Assembly: GCA_028554795.2 (NCBI GenBank)
Contig: JAPYKE020000270.1
Span: 823,501-887,500, forward strand
Reading direction: 5' to 3'
Source of the DNA: Sinohyriopsis cumingii
Lineage: Eukaryota > Mollusca > Bivalvia > Unionida > Unionidae
Length of the DNA stretch: 64,000 bases
In this document: positions 9,601 through 17,197 of the stretch, piece after piece
How positions within the stretch are numbered: the first letter of the stretch is position 1
How the letters are laid out: the number at the start of each line of letters is the position of its first letter
The notes under the pieces: generated by a model
Databases searched by the model: none
What the model was told of the DNA's origin: nothing
Seen by the model: the letters and a program-made list of their open reading frames with translations, nothing else
Made by a program: the position numbers and the translations under genes

Positions 9601-10148
9601 GTAAAATGCTCTATTATTCGTTCTGCTACACAATTTATCCCCGTTGACTGTTTCATCGGTTTCAGTTTTCCGATATCAGGTTTCTTATTTAACTGGTATA
9701 TTCCATAAACAACTGCTGTTTCAGGATACGCTCGTTCATAGTATGGTCTGTCAATTCCGGTTAACAACCCCGGCTTGGAGTCGCGGCTGACAGTGACTGT
9801 TTTCTTGTCGCTGAGAACTGGTTCAAATTTATCACGTATGATCCAATCACCTGATTCCACCCGGACAATGAATTTTACTCTGAAGAAATACTTTTTACCG
9901 TCAAGTTGTGATATTATCGTTGCTGCGCGGTTGTCGTTCATGGTAGCATCAACAACACCATCAATTCGAAATGTTGACCAACTATGAGATGCACCATCAC
10001 GTTTGAATTCATTAATACAATCGCGTATTTTACTCAACAGGGTTTTATCGTTTATTAACGCTTTTGGTGTGTCCTTGAGGACTCTATCGAGATTGAACTT
10101 AATATTTTTCCAGGGCTTAATTACTGCTAATCTCTCAAACTCATCCAT
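6660..10148 (-). CDS. PolB-like / SF1 helicase / HNH fusion replication protein
   Basis: 1162 residues. The N-terminal 390 are unassigned. A family-B polymerase-like palm follows: YHGG then DMVACYP with D415 (motif A), RRIIGKF (motif B region, about 570), and a motif C-like segment where the family's D-T-D-S aligns with A669-V-D671-S, so the first Asp seems lost. Residues 746-1055 form an SF1 helicase: Walker A GCGGSGKTT, IIIWDE Walker B, GDHGQ motif III, TIHSSQG and AVSRVRR. The last 50 residues are an HNH domain (CASC ... DRIDN ... NVRLTCLECNRR). It probably unwinds and nicks DNA in replication, with the polymerase part possibly structural. It is divergent from the zinc-finger gene. The ATG at 10146-10148 is the first Met. 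Confidence 0.75.
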   Translation of the reverse strand: MDEFERLAVIKPWKNIKFNLDRVLKDTPKALINDKTLLSKIRDCINEFKRDGASHSWSTFRIDGVVDATMNDNRAATIISQLDGKKYFFRVKFIVRVESGDWIIRDKFEPVLSDKKTVTVSRDSKPGLLTGIDRPYYERAYPETAVVYGIYQLNKKPDIGKLKPMKQSTGINCVAERIIEHFTNACRGNKLTDLRRSKINQWELTVKERGATISDIARLETSLRFPITVTTITGEVLYESKYKSKGTPIKIIDHNEHAWTPAITIFPRDRTVKYIPEEFLGEQFSRDGFLAERKLFDAIAYLCKNDPVSVWLLRSAENDADTFDQFVRPNGELYRTEAFHNRMKKTAMEFEEHDEQLLTNCFTIPSVVAHVAARKNAWRPTRKEFLPDVQSSCLEYYHGGLWNTEYSRDAMISVDMVACYPASFLGYGSAAEYFRRFGHPSHEMTRVAINGPLPDFDLTGFARIVSFEFAAGLHRCCYIWIGRHMAEKKWLPIALLRYMIDCSMLISLIVSDAIISYRAQTEVWLPEPERLDSIIDESRKNIDADEEYIIEWSRRIFNQRNREAKDLGRRIIGKFTQGGKNHDYKRYCSRLIIDDAEYDFVIKDAVAKNRYVNCKTAFLSNGTRLGTVVTYSDGDSPAYPHLRASMLGYAAINLFSMINKFPDTAVRVAVDSFYVDVAYKENVAEFTSPDESWGTWRIKNEIRRDYSPSADVTVENNYLRGDKLSEWSNAPSCSDPICRHKTVYLSGCGGSGKTTRAIELFRTRASIIVLTPTHRLAREIKQRNVDAVTYHSFFRYSGGEWTPDRMGEKFIPDIIIWDEICTVSLDTLQMFLDWLLRANTAVIMCGDHGQPPPFVGEGPHDWLRGFVDYYEETDTDYRALDEQLREVKKLIRLQPDRIQCEIIREVIPETPLNEFWETWRPNDLIVASRKIVRDTLQRRLFTLHKERFPTRPVPLCYRPADTRRQNIEVEIPAPTASGAKKQILVLNDIVLVDIGVVEDALRADKSPWTLGYATTIHSSQGLTITDTIVWMVDNRIEWSNLVYLAVSRVRRINQLRRIVIDEASDKASDGVIDASVIDRKLSGYRQQDKKIQRRFDIDAELIIALRQQQNNHCASCNCIMSWRYSDKDARQFTVDRIDNSLGHVKNNVRLTCLECNRRNGAS

Positions 10149-10187
10149 ATAATTAAAACAAGTATTTAAATAAAAGAATATAGTATA
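10149..10187. promoter_or_regulatory. Short AT-rich divergent promoter region
   Basis: Only 39 bp separate the starts of the minus-strand replication gene and the plus-strand zinc-finger gene. The spacer is nearly all A/T, with TATTTAAATAAA- and TATAGTATA-like stretches. Both early-type genes must be driven from here or from within neighbouring coding sequence. Confidence 0.45.
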
Positions 10188-10535
10188 ATGAATAAATGCA
10201 AATGGTTGATGATTGGGTCGACAACCCCGTGCAATAAATCATGCAGAGGTGAATTCTGCGGGTATCATTTACAAAGCGTTCGTAATGGCTCTCTTGGCCC
10301 CCTCCCGTGCTTGGTTTGCCACGTTGGTGTAAGAGGAAAATCGCAGTTGTGTATTAATTGTGGCGGAAAGCGATACAGAGAGTTAAAGCGTTATTACGAT
10401 AAACGAATTAAAAACGCCGTCATTGACCCCACCGCCGACTCCGTCCTTGACTCAGTCAAGGACAAAATCATCAAAACTCCTCAAGACTACATTGAAAGGT
10501 TTATAATTAAACCAAATAATGAATTAGACAAGTAG
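10188..10535 (+). CDS. Cysteine-rich zinc-finger protein
   Basis: 115 residues. Two metal-binding modules are visible. The first is N-terminal (C4, C15, C19 and C24-G-x-H27, from NKCKW ... PCNKSCRGEFCGYH). The second has PCLVCHVG and LCINCGGK. A basic helix (RYRELKRYYDKRIKN) and an acidic linker follow. Similar C..C/CG.H proteins accompany helicase genes in Polinton- and transpoviron-like elements, as far as I recall. A nucleic-acid-binding regulatory or replication role is inference. It lies head-to-head with the helicase gene and 13 bp before the HNH gene. Confidence 0.6.
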   Translation: MNKCKWLMIGSTTPCNKSCRGEFCGYHLQSVRNGSLGPLPCLVCHVGVRGKSQLCINCGGKRYRELKRYYDKRIKNAVIDPTADSVLDSVKDKIIKTPQDYIERFIIKPNNELDK

Positions 10536-10548
10536 TATTATTATACAA

Positions 10549-11079
10549 ATGGACCAAGAGTTCAGACCTCACCCTGTGTTTGTTAATTACGAGACATCTC
10601 GCGACGGCATTGTTAGAAACCGCAGACTGAAGAAGCCGGTTGGATGGAAAAATAATCAGGGGTATTTGATGTTTGGTGTCGGAAAAAAGAAGTATTTTGT
10701 TCATAGGGCGGTATTTGAAGCATTTAACGGATTAATCGAGAATGGGCTTGTTATTGATCATATTAATAATAATAAGACTGATAATTCTCTTACAAACTTG
10801 CAAGCTATCTCGCAAAGTCAAAATACCAAAAAAGGGGAAACTGGTAAATACTCAAAGAAAGCAAAACCCGTAAAGTCATTTGATACAACAACTCACGAGG
10901 AAAAAATATTTCAGTCGATGAATGAGGCAGGAAAATATTTTGACATTTGTATCGCCTCAATACGAAGAGTAGCAGAACGAGTATATCAAACAGCGATCTC
11001 AAAAAAGACGAGTCACAGAATTCGATTTTCATATATAACATCAAAGGGAGATAACTCGTTTTGTGATAGCGTCGCATGA
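10549..11079 (+). CDS. HNH endonuclease with NUMOD-type C-terminus (homing-like)
   Basis: 176 residues. The HNH_3-type core is clear: VHRAVFEAFNG, then LVIDHINNNKTDN, then LTNLQAISQSQN. After a Lys-rich linker comes a NUMOD1-like DNA-binding repeat (PVKSFDTTTHEEKIFQSMNEAGKYF then a helix-turn-helix-like segment). The N-terminus fits a NUMOD4-like region. This architecture belongs to free-standing homing endonucleases of phages and large DNA viruses. It may be a selfish passenger or may help resolve or nick element DNA. ATG at 10549; AT-rich leader; downstream is the long noncoding region. Confidence 0.8.
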   Translation: MDQEFRPHPVFVNYETSRDGIVRNRRLKKPVGWKNNQGYLMFGVGKKKYFVHRAVFEAFNGLIENGLVIDHINNNKTDNSLTNLQAISQSQNTKKGETGKYSKKAKPVKSFDTTTHEEKIFQSMNEAGKYFDICIASIRRVAERVYQTAISKKTSHRIRFSYITSKGDNSFCDSVA

Positions 11080-11862
11080 CAAGAGTTACGTCCCTTGAAG
11101 TCCAATTAATGTTGCGATTAATTAATCATTTTACGATGAAAACTAATGAAATACACGCTGTTATCTAACAGCTGTATTCTTTTTTTTAATGTTTTATTTG
11201 AGTATTTGGTTTCATTTAAATGCCGTGAAACACCATTAATAAGTATTTAAGGATTCAACGATTCAAGGGAATTCAAATTAACACACACCTTGTGACTGAC
11301 GCCGCTGTATTAGTCACTTTATATATAAGATGACTCGTTATAAGCCTGGGGCTTTCGAAAGCCAATTCAACTAATCAAAACTAACCCACGCTCTTGACCC
11401 GGGCGTGTGGTTGTCTTTTGTTCACAATCATGCAACCGGGTTAATTTAATTGGGTTGCTTTTGATTGGTTGAATTGGCCGTAGAGTTCCGCCCCGCCGTT
11501 TTATGTTTGTGCTGTCTTGTGCCGTCCCCATCATCCATCAATCATTTCATTGTAAATATATTCATCCTTAATTAAGTACATGTAGTGATGTCCCCAAGCA
11601 TATCTTCTGGGCGGTCTACGATGACGTTTGTCACCCTAGGCCTCCCTCCCGGAGATGTATGTTTGGGGTTCCAAGATGTGAATGTCCTTAATTAAGTATA
11701 TATGTATGCCTGTAATCTGCCACAACACTCGAGTGGAGATTTACGGCATTATACTCCCATACAAAAAACGGGGTCAAAAATGACCCCCAATAATTTTATT
11801 AAATTTTAACTTAAATTTTATTAAAATTTTTGATATTAGAAATAAGATGTTTTATAAGAATA
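11080..11862 (+). other. Hairpin-rich noncoding region of inner element (candidate origin or structured RNA)
   Basis: The only long gene-free stretch inside the inner element, with no convincing ORF. It contains a 14-bp perfect palindrome GGCTTTCGAAAGCC (11350-11363). A 27-nt stem pairs 11361-11387 with 11452-11478, 24/27 by Watson-Crick and 26/27 if G-U pairs are allowed in the plus-strand RNA. Inside its loop are two smaller hairpins. Two further imperfect hairpins follow (about 11592-11671 and 11706-11752). Then comes a perfect 7-bp GGGGTCA/TGACCCC hairpin with a 4-nt loop (11770-11787) before an AT-only tract. TCCTTAATTAAGTA occurs twice (about 11566 and 11688). It separates the early-type genes from the late structural block, so origin, ncRNA and late control region are all possible. 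Confidence 0.6.
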
Positions 11863-12243
11863 ATGAATATCAAAGACATCAATAATATATTAACTGAGAT
11901 TTCAAAATTAAAAAATCAAGGAATTGAATTATCTGATAGTCTCGACAGTGAAAAAATATTATCCGATTATGAGATTATTAACGAACAGTCGAAACGGGGG
12001 CGTTTTACCATGGCCCGCGAGTACTTTTTTATAAAACGATTACAACATACGATTAATGAGAACCTGTACCACAATGACGCAAATGCATTCATTGGACTAT
12101 TCACTGCCGTTGAAATAATACGAAAAAAACTCGGACGTGTTTATGAACGACGCCGGGAGATTTCTAGTAAGATCAAAAACATTAGAAGGATTATAGACGA
12201 AAACTCCGTGGAGCCCCCGATGGTACACTCGGCGGAAAATTAG
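11863..12243 (+). CDS. Unknown 126-residue helical protein
   Basis: I take the ATG at 11863; the frame extends upstream only to non-ATG codons. The product is largely alpha-helical and charged (EISKLKNQGIELSDSLD, then KRLQHTINENLYHND, VEIIRKKLGRVYERRREISSKIKNIRRII), suggesting a small coiled-coil or helical-bundle protein. No family recognised. It opens the late block and is followed 24 bp later by a gene with the TTTACAAT leader motif. Confidence 0.55.
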   Translation: MNIKDINNILTEISKLKNQGIELSDSLDSEKILSDYEIINEQSKRGRFTMAREYFFIKRLQHTINENLYHNDANAFIGLFTAVEIIRKKLGRVYERRREISSKIKNIRRIIDENSVEPPMVHSAEN

Positions 12244-12267
12244 AAAATTGCGGATCAATTTACAATA

Positions 12268-13209
12268 ATGGTAGGTGAATCACTTACTACTCGGCTAGCC
12301 AGAGAGCGGCTAGCAGCGCTTAAAAAGTTTATACCGTTACGAGACAGAGTGAGAGAGAAACTTCAAACGCGACAACAAATGCAAACTGATTTTGCTGTTG
12401 GAAGCGAACAACTCTTTGCCCCGGTAACTAAAGCGACTAAGGATGTTACAGCGGCAACTGTACCCGTTCTTGGTGCGCTTGAAAACATAGCGGCAGAGAC
12501 AAAACAAACAAAAAGGTCTTTAGAAACACTCCCTGCAAAAATAGCGGCTGCTACAACACGGAGGCCACCACCACTCGCTATAACCGAACCACAAGAACCT
12601 TATGTTACAATGGCCGACGAGGAAGAATTAGGTGCTACTGCGAAAGAACCAGAAGAAGAAATACCCGAAGAAACACCCGAAGAAACATCGAAAGAAAAAA
12701 AGAAAGAGGGAAATATACCCCGTAATGTTCTTAAAAAGTCCGCAATAGATCAAATTAGAGACATCGACGACGATGAAGAATTAGTTAATTTTGTTGCTAC
12801 AACATCAACTAAGAGCATTCGAGATGAGTATATCAATGAAGGTTACAAGAAAAAAATAACCTCGACGGAGAACTGGGCAAGAATAGTGTATTTAGCGAGC
12901 AAACATAGAGAAGCATTACCACATCGTGGTGATCCCGATTACGATAAATTCCTCGAGAAAGTTAAGAGTAGAACACCAAAAAAAGGAAAAGGATACCCTG
13001 TTGGTAAAGAATCCTACGGCGTTACCTGCCCTAATAGTGTTCTCAGTGATATATCACGGCTGGAAGTACTAATTGGAGGAAAACGAGCCGGAAATAACTC
13101 TACGGAAATAATCAATAAGGCCGCTGCTTTTTGCAAGCGGTTATTTGCAGGCGGTATTATGGACATTAATGCATATCGAACGCTCATAGACGAACTCGTG
13201 GATGATTAA
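12268..13209 (+). CDS. Conserved-looking adintovirus-type protein of unknown function
   Basis: 313 residues. Basic N-terminal helix, a central acidic low-complexity region (repeated EEIPEETPEETSKE), and a globular C-terminus ending in a helical module (RLEVLIGGKRAGNNSTEIINKAAAFCKRLFAGGIMDINAYRTL). I recall a similar LIGS.KAGN...LKNE... C-terminus in uncharacterised proteins of animal adintovirus-like elements, usually beside capsid genes. A structural or scaffolding role is inference. TTTACAAT lies at 12259-12266, 2 bp before the ATG. Confidence 0.55.
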   Translation: MVGESLTTRLARERLAALKKFIPLRDRVREKLQTRQQMQTDFAVGSEQLFAPVTKATKDVTAATVPVLGALENIAAETKQTKRSLETLPAKIAAATTRRPPPLAITEPQEPYVTMADEEELGATAKEPEEEIPEETPEETSKEKKKEGNIPRNVLKKSAIDQIRDIDDDEELVNFVATTSTKSIRDEYINEGYKKKITSTENWARIVYLASKHREALPHRGDPDYDKFLEKVKSRTPKKGKGYPVGKESYGVTCPNSVLSDISRLEVLIGGKRAGNNSTEIINKAAAFCKRLFAGGIMDINAYRTLIDELVDD

Positions 13210-13235
13210 TTGGAAAACTGGTGTTTTTAATAAGG

Positions 13236-13730
13236 ATGATCATACACTACAACCATGATAAACCAGTACTCGTCTACGTGGTAAACTCGCGATTGCCTGT
13301 TTACCGCGCGTACTATGGAGATGGTCTCGGTAGCACCATTGCGGGGTTATTTACAAGAATGGCTCCAAAAGTAGCGCCGTTAGCCAAACAATTAGGAATG
13401 AAGGCTATTGATGTTATTCGTGATAAGGGTATTAGTGCCATTGGAGATGTTGCCGGAAGGGCGTTTTCTGCCGCGCGAGACAAACTAATGTCGTTGGTGA
13501 AATCTAAGAGAAAAAAACAGAAACCACCGGTAATGCCATCAACGACAGTGATGCCTGCAAATGTCAGTAAAGTAATAAATAACGCCGTGGAAGAAAAATT
13601 AGAGTCGTTGGCGACGACTCAGTCGTTGGCGACTTCGCCATCCGCCGATGCGGCAACCAACGCGCTCATGAACGCGATAGCGGGGAGTGGTTTAAATTCA
13701 AAGAATTTACGACGAAAAAATCGCAATTGA
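13236..13730 (+). CDS. pVI-like internal capsid protein of the inner element
   Basis: 164 residues from the ATG at 13236; the frame extends back to a GTG at 13221. The N-terminal part contains YYGDGLGSTIAGLFTRMAPKVAPLAKQLG, a Gly-rich amphipathic segment equivalent to the one in the outer element's pVI-like protein. Basic KSKRKKQK and an Ala/Ser-rich tail follow. It sits directly before the MCP (10-bp gap), as in the outer element. By analogy with adenovirus pVI it would line the capsid interior and disrupt membranes on entry; this is family inference. Confidence 0.6.
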   Translation: MIIHYNHDKPVLVYVVNSRLPVYRAYYGDGLGSTIAGLFTRMAPKVAPLAKQLGMKAIDVIRDKGISAIGDVAGRAFSAARDKLMSLVKSKRKKQKPPVMPSTTVMPANVSKVINNAVEEKLESLATTQSLATSPSADAATNALMNAIAGSGLNSKNLRRKNRN

Positions 13731-13740
13731 AAACATCAAC

Positions 13741-15180
13741 ATGATAAATAATAGAATGTTTGCGCGTACCGCTGATCCCGCGTTTGATATGGATGCCCCA
13801 GTGCGCAGGGATGATTCTGTCCGTGATTATCAATATTATTCTTATTATGCAGCGCAACCTGACCTACGATCGCGAATTGAACTTCAAGTCCAAGATACCA
13901 GTAAATACTTTCTGCCGTGTGAAGCGTTTATCGAAATTGAGGGAGAACTTGTAACAAATGCTGCCGATAATGCACCATACGCAGATGACCCTCGTGTTCG
14001 AGTTGGTTTCGTCAACAACGGTATCATGGCGTTATTTGAGAGCGCTAGATATCTTATTGACGGGCGAGAAATTGAATCAATAGAACGCGAGGTTGATGTT
14101 GCAACGACGATAATTGGGTTGGCGAGATACTCGGATGATTATACAAGATCGGCGGGCCCATCTATAATGTTCGCAAAGGACTCCACCGATAACGCTGACC
14201 ATCTTCAGTACATCAACGTGCTGGTGGAAAGAGATACCGCAACTAACCCACAGGCTGAAGCAAATAACCCAGACCGCAGAGCAAGACCAGGCGATAATTT
14301 CAATATTATAAAAAGTACTAACGATAATTTTAATCTAGGATTTGCAACACGAGTAGGAATGTTGCAAGGACCACGCCGAAAGTTTTCATGCGCGATTCCA
14401 CTCCATCACATATTTGGATTCTGCAGAAATGTCAGGAAGGTTATCTATGGGGCTAAGCATACAATCGCGCTGACGCGAAGAGGTGATGATAACAATGCAA
14501 TATGGCGTGCTGCTGGCGTCGCTGCCGGTAAAGTCATTTTAACTAAAATGGCATTGTGGATGCCGGTGCTGACTCCATCAGTTACCACGGAAGCACGATT
14601 GTTAGCATTTATGGAACAGGGAGGGAAATCGCTGTTGAGTTGGCTAGCGGTAACAACTGATGCTAAAGAGGATAACGTCGCCGATACGTTTACATGGCAC
14701 CTAGCATCAAAACAGGGTGTTTCAGCCCCGCGTCATATATTCATAGCGCTACAGAATAGGAATCGATTGGGTAATCAAGAACACAGCCATATGATATTTG
14801 ATCAATTAGGAGTCAGGGATGTTTCGCTGAGAATAAACGGACAACAGGAACCATCCGAGGATATACAGCTTAATTACGGTGACAACCATATCGCACGTGT
14901 GTATCATCGATTGCTGTCGTATATGGGTCGTGATCAAAACGTCGACACTGGTTTGCAAATATCACAACTTGATTTTAAAAACCGGTATCCGATTTATTAT
15001 TTTTCGCTGGAACATCTTGATTTAACGAGACAATCCGTCGTTGATATACACTTCCGAGCTCGTATAGCCCCGGGTGGTGATTATAGAGCGGTTGCTGTCA
15101 TTCTCAGCGATAAATCAATGCTGCTAGAAGGTGTTGGTGGACGAATGAGAATCGTTGATGCGCCAGTGGAAAACATGTAA
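13741..15180 (+). CDS. Double-jelly-roll major capsid protein of the inner element
   Basis: 479 residues, intact. N-terminal strands include YFLPCEAFIEIEGELV. A middle signature, FSCAIPLHHIFGFCRNVRKVIYGAKHTIALTRR, is typical of adintovirus-like MCPs in animal genomes. The C-terminal half carries RHIFIALQNRNR, LRINGQQEP and HLDLTRQSVVDIHFRARIA. It forms trimeric pseudo-hexameric capsomers in the family. The sequence is clearly different from the outer element's F54H12.2-like MCP, so the two elements are distinct lineages and not copies of each other. Preceded by TTGAAAACATCAAC. Confidence 0.85.
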   Translation: MINNRMFARTADPAFDMDAPVRRDDSVRDYQYYSYYAAQPDLRSRIELQVQDTSKYFLPCEAFIEIEGELVTNAADNAPYADDPRVRVGFVNNGIMALFESARYLIDGREIESIEREVDVATTIIGLARYSDDYTRSAGPSIMFAKDSTDNADHLQYINVLVERDTATNPQAEANNPDRRARPGDNFNIIKSTNDNFNLGFATRVGMLQGPRRKFSCAIPLHHIFGFCRNVRKVIYGAKHTIALTRRGDDNNAIWRAAGVAAGKVILTKMALWMPVLTPSVTTEARLLAFMEQGGKSLLSWLAVTTDAKEDNVADTFTWHLASKQGVSAPRHIFIALQNRNRLGNQEHSHMIFDQLGVRDVSLRINGQQEPSEDIQLNYGDNHIARVYHRLLSYMGRDQNVDTGLQISQLDFKNRYPIYYFSLEHLDLTRQSVVDIHFRARIAPGGDYRAVAVILSDKSMLLEGVGGRMRIVDAPVENM

Positions 15181-15208
15181 TTGAAAACACAAACGCGTTT
15201 ACAATAAA

Positions 15209-15685
15209 ATGTCGTATAGTGTCGTCAGTGTAGAGTTGACTGATGGTCAAGTCAAGAAATTACGATCAAAGTCGGCTAAACAATGCGGGACCACAATAAC
15301 GCTGAAGCCGTCGCAGATGGCGGGTGGTAATCATAAGATATCGTTGACGGCGCGTCAAATAAAACATTTCAATAATGCGATGAAGAATAAAAAGGGTGTT
15401 CAAATAGATTTTTCAGCCGCAGCAATTAAAAACATGGAAAAGACCGGTGGGATATTTCCGCTGTTAGCTGCGATTCCAGCGTTGATTGCCGCGGCCGCAC
15501 CAGCAGTGGCTAAGGCGGCGGCGTTAGGAGCCGTTGGTACCGCGGCGGGAATGGCATTGAAGAAGGCAACCGGGAAAGGCTACAAAAAAAAACGACCCGT
15601 GGCCGGAAAGGGTCTAAGACTACCGAGAACCCCGTATTCATGGTACTCGGGGAAGGGTCTAAGACTACCGGGAACCGTTTATTGA
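15209..15685 (+). CDS. Adintovirus pX-like hydrophobic/basic core protein
   Basis: 158 residues. The first half is a beta-type domain (VELTDGQVKKLRSKSAKQ, ITLKPSQMAGGNHKISLTARQIKHF). A long Ala/Gly/Leu hydrophobic stretch follows (about residues 78-115), then a Lys-rich tail. It ends with two copies of GKGLRLP, encoded by a short tandem duplication at about 15606-15670. This LT..Q...L / KI...LT..Q / GG(F/I)LP order is common in animal adintoviruses next to the protease gene. Probably a minor core or membrane-active component. TTTACAAT lies at 15198-15205 just before the ATG. Confidence 0.6.
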   Translation: MSYSVVSVELTDGQVKKLRSKSAKQCGTTITLKPSQMAGGNHKISLTARQIKHFNNAMKNKKGVQIDFSAAAIKNMEKTGGIFPLLAAIPALIAAAAPAVAKAAALGAVGTAAGMALKKATGKGYKKKRPVAGKGLRLPRTPYSWYSGKGLRLPGTVY

Positions 15686-15690
15686 CTCCA

Positions 15691-16148
15691 ATGTCTAATT
15701 TTGATTTAATAGACGCCGCAAACGCGCTAGCGATAAAAACTTCAGAGGTGTTTTTATGAGGGATCAATTACCGGCGGCCCCAAGGAATACTGAAACAGGC
15801 ATAATTAACCTCGATGGGTCCTCCGGAGCGGGGACTCATTGGGTTGCATACGCGATTGACCCGCGTGCAATCGTCTATTTTGATTCATACGGGTTAGCCC
15901 CGCCGAAAGAGTTCATGCGGTATGTCCGGGCGTGTTCAGCCCGGGCGTGTTCAGCCCCGGTTTTTTATTCCACGCTACCAACACAGCAATTGAGTGACCC
16001 ACCGATATGCGGCCGTGAAGTATTAAACGTACTTGCGGCGATTTCATCATCGCGGAAACCACCTCATGTGGTTGTAAACGAATACACTAGTGGGGTCGTA
16101 GAAGCTCAACGGATTTTAGAGAATAACATTTACAATAATAATGATTGA
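15691..16148 (+). CDS. Adenovirus-type maturation protease, with -1 frame break near the N-terminus
   Basis: Cysteine protease that matures capsid proteins. The catalytic His is in SGAGTHWVAY, an acidic residue in VYFDSYG, and the Cys in DPPICGREVLN with an upstream Gln. The 5' 22 codons (ATG 15691) end at TGA 15757-15759. The family's usual N-terminal sequence continues in the -1 frame, which has an ATG at 15756 overlapping that TGA. The switch falls at the A5 run 15735-15739. Initiation at 15756 would lose the N-terminal helix. A 15-bp tandem duplication (about 15926-15956) adds five residues between Asp and Cys. The end overlaps the fibre gene by 8 bp. Confidence 0.75.
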
Positions 16149-17172
16149 TATTTGGGGACGACCGGTTTCGGCGCTGAAAAAGCCCACGGAAACGGCCGCC
16201 ACCGATGACATAAAAAAACTAATTGAGGATGAAATCGCTGATACGTTGAATTTAACAAGTGTTGACCCAGGCGAAATAGTTGTATTTCAAGACCGCCAGG
16301 GTAAATTGAAATCCAGTAATGTGTCGCTGGATGACGTTTTAATACGACAGCGTGATGCCGCCGAGGACGCTATCGCGTTGTATACCGGCGACGGACGACT
16401 TAAATCAGGTGAATCCATCTTGACGATAAATGGAAAAATAAGTACACTTGGCAACAATTATATATCCGTGTCGGATTCGTTAAAAAATACTATTTCGGAG
16501 TTTACAACGCTGTCGGGTCAATTTCACACGTTGCGAAAAAATTTTAACAGGGCTGATAACGCCATTAATAAATTCTTTGGTAAAAAAAATACCAAACCGG
16601 AAGAAATTACAATAACTATAAATGATATCACTGCGTATGGACAGGAAATAGTAACGCTCAAAACCGAGGTTGAAGCGAATACATATGAAATAGAAACGAT
16701 CAAAACTTATATTGTAGCAAACAAAAAGGATGTAGACGCGCATACACAGGAAATAAATACACTCAAAACTTATATAGGCGCGGATACAGGGGAAATAGGA
16801 ACACTCATTACTAATGTTGAAGCGATTAAAGACAAACTACCGAGAATGACAGAGCAACTCGAAAAAATAAGAATCCATCATGAGAAAACCATCAGCACGG
16901 TATACACAATTCAGCATGGATTTTTAGATTGGACTCCTACGAATAATACAGTAGATATCACCGCAACTGTTTGGGGTATTTATCGATTGACATTGATTTC
17001 AAATGCGAAGTTCAATATATCATCGCCGAATTCAACCGGGTTTAACAATGCAATATCAACAATCATTAACAAGAATGCAACCGAACGGTTTATAATTTAT
17101 GCCGTTGATAGTAATATATTTAGGGCAAACATCACATGGTATGTGGAATTTGTAGCGAATCTAAGTAATTAA
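16141..17172 (+). CDS. Fibre-like coiled-coil attachment protein (putative)
   Basis: 343 residues. A short conserved-looking N-terminus (MIDIWGRPV) could be the capsid-anchoring peptide. Residues about 150-235 form heptad-like repeats, with three or four tandem units of the type EI.TLKTY(I/V).A(N/D)(T/K), then a helical segment. The last 75 residues are beta-rich and Asn-rich (WTPTNNTVDITATVWGIYRLTLISN to the end), resembling a C-terminal head. Shaft plus head architecture and location among capsid genes suggest a vertex fibre contacting the penton-like protein. The function is inference. TTTACAAT is at 16129-16136, inside the end of the protease gene. Confidence 0.55.
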   Translation: MIDIWGRPVSALKKPTETAATDDIKKLIEDEIADTLNLTSVDPGEIVVFQDRQGKLKSSNVSLDDVLIRQRDAAEDAIALYTGDGRLKSGESILTINGKISTLGNNYISVSDSLKNTISEFTTLSGQFHTLRKNFNRADNAINKFFGKKNTKPEEITITINDITAYGQEIVTLKTEVEANTYEIETIKTYIVANKKDVDAHTQEINTLKTYIGADTGEIGTLITNVEAIKDKLPRMTEQLEKIRIHHEKTISTVYTIQHGFLDWTPTNNTVDITATVWGIYRLTLISNAKFNISSPNSTGFNNAISTIINKNATERFIIYAVDSNIFRANITWYVEFVANLSN

Positions 17173-17197
17173 AAACACTAGCTCTTTTAAAATAAAA

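Noticed and set aside
7042-9987. Plus-strand ORFs opposite the replication gene
   Set aside because: Shadow frames of the 1162-residue minus-strand gene, without domains.
11770-11787. Bacterial-type intrinsic terminator
   Set aside because: The hairpin is perfect, but the context is a eukaryotic element without a T-run directly after it; kept only as part of the structured region.
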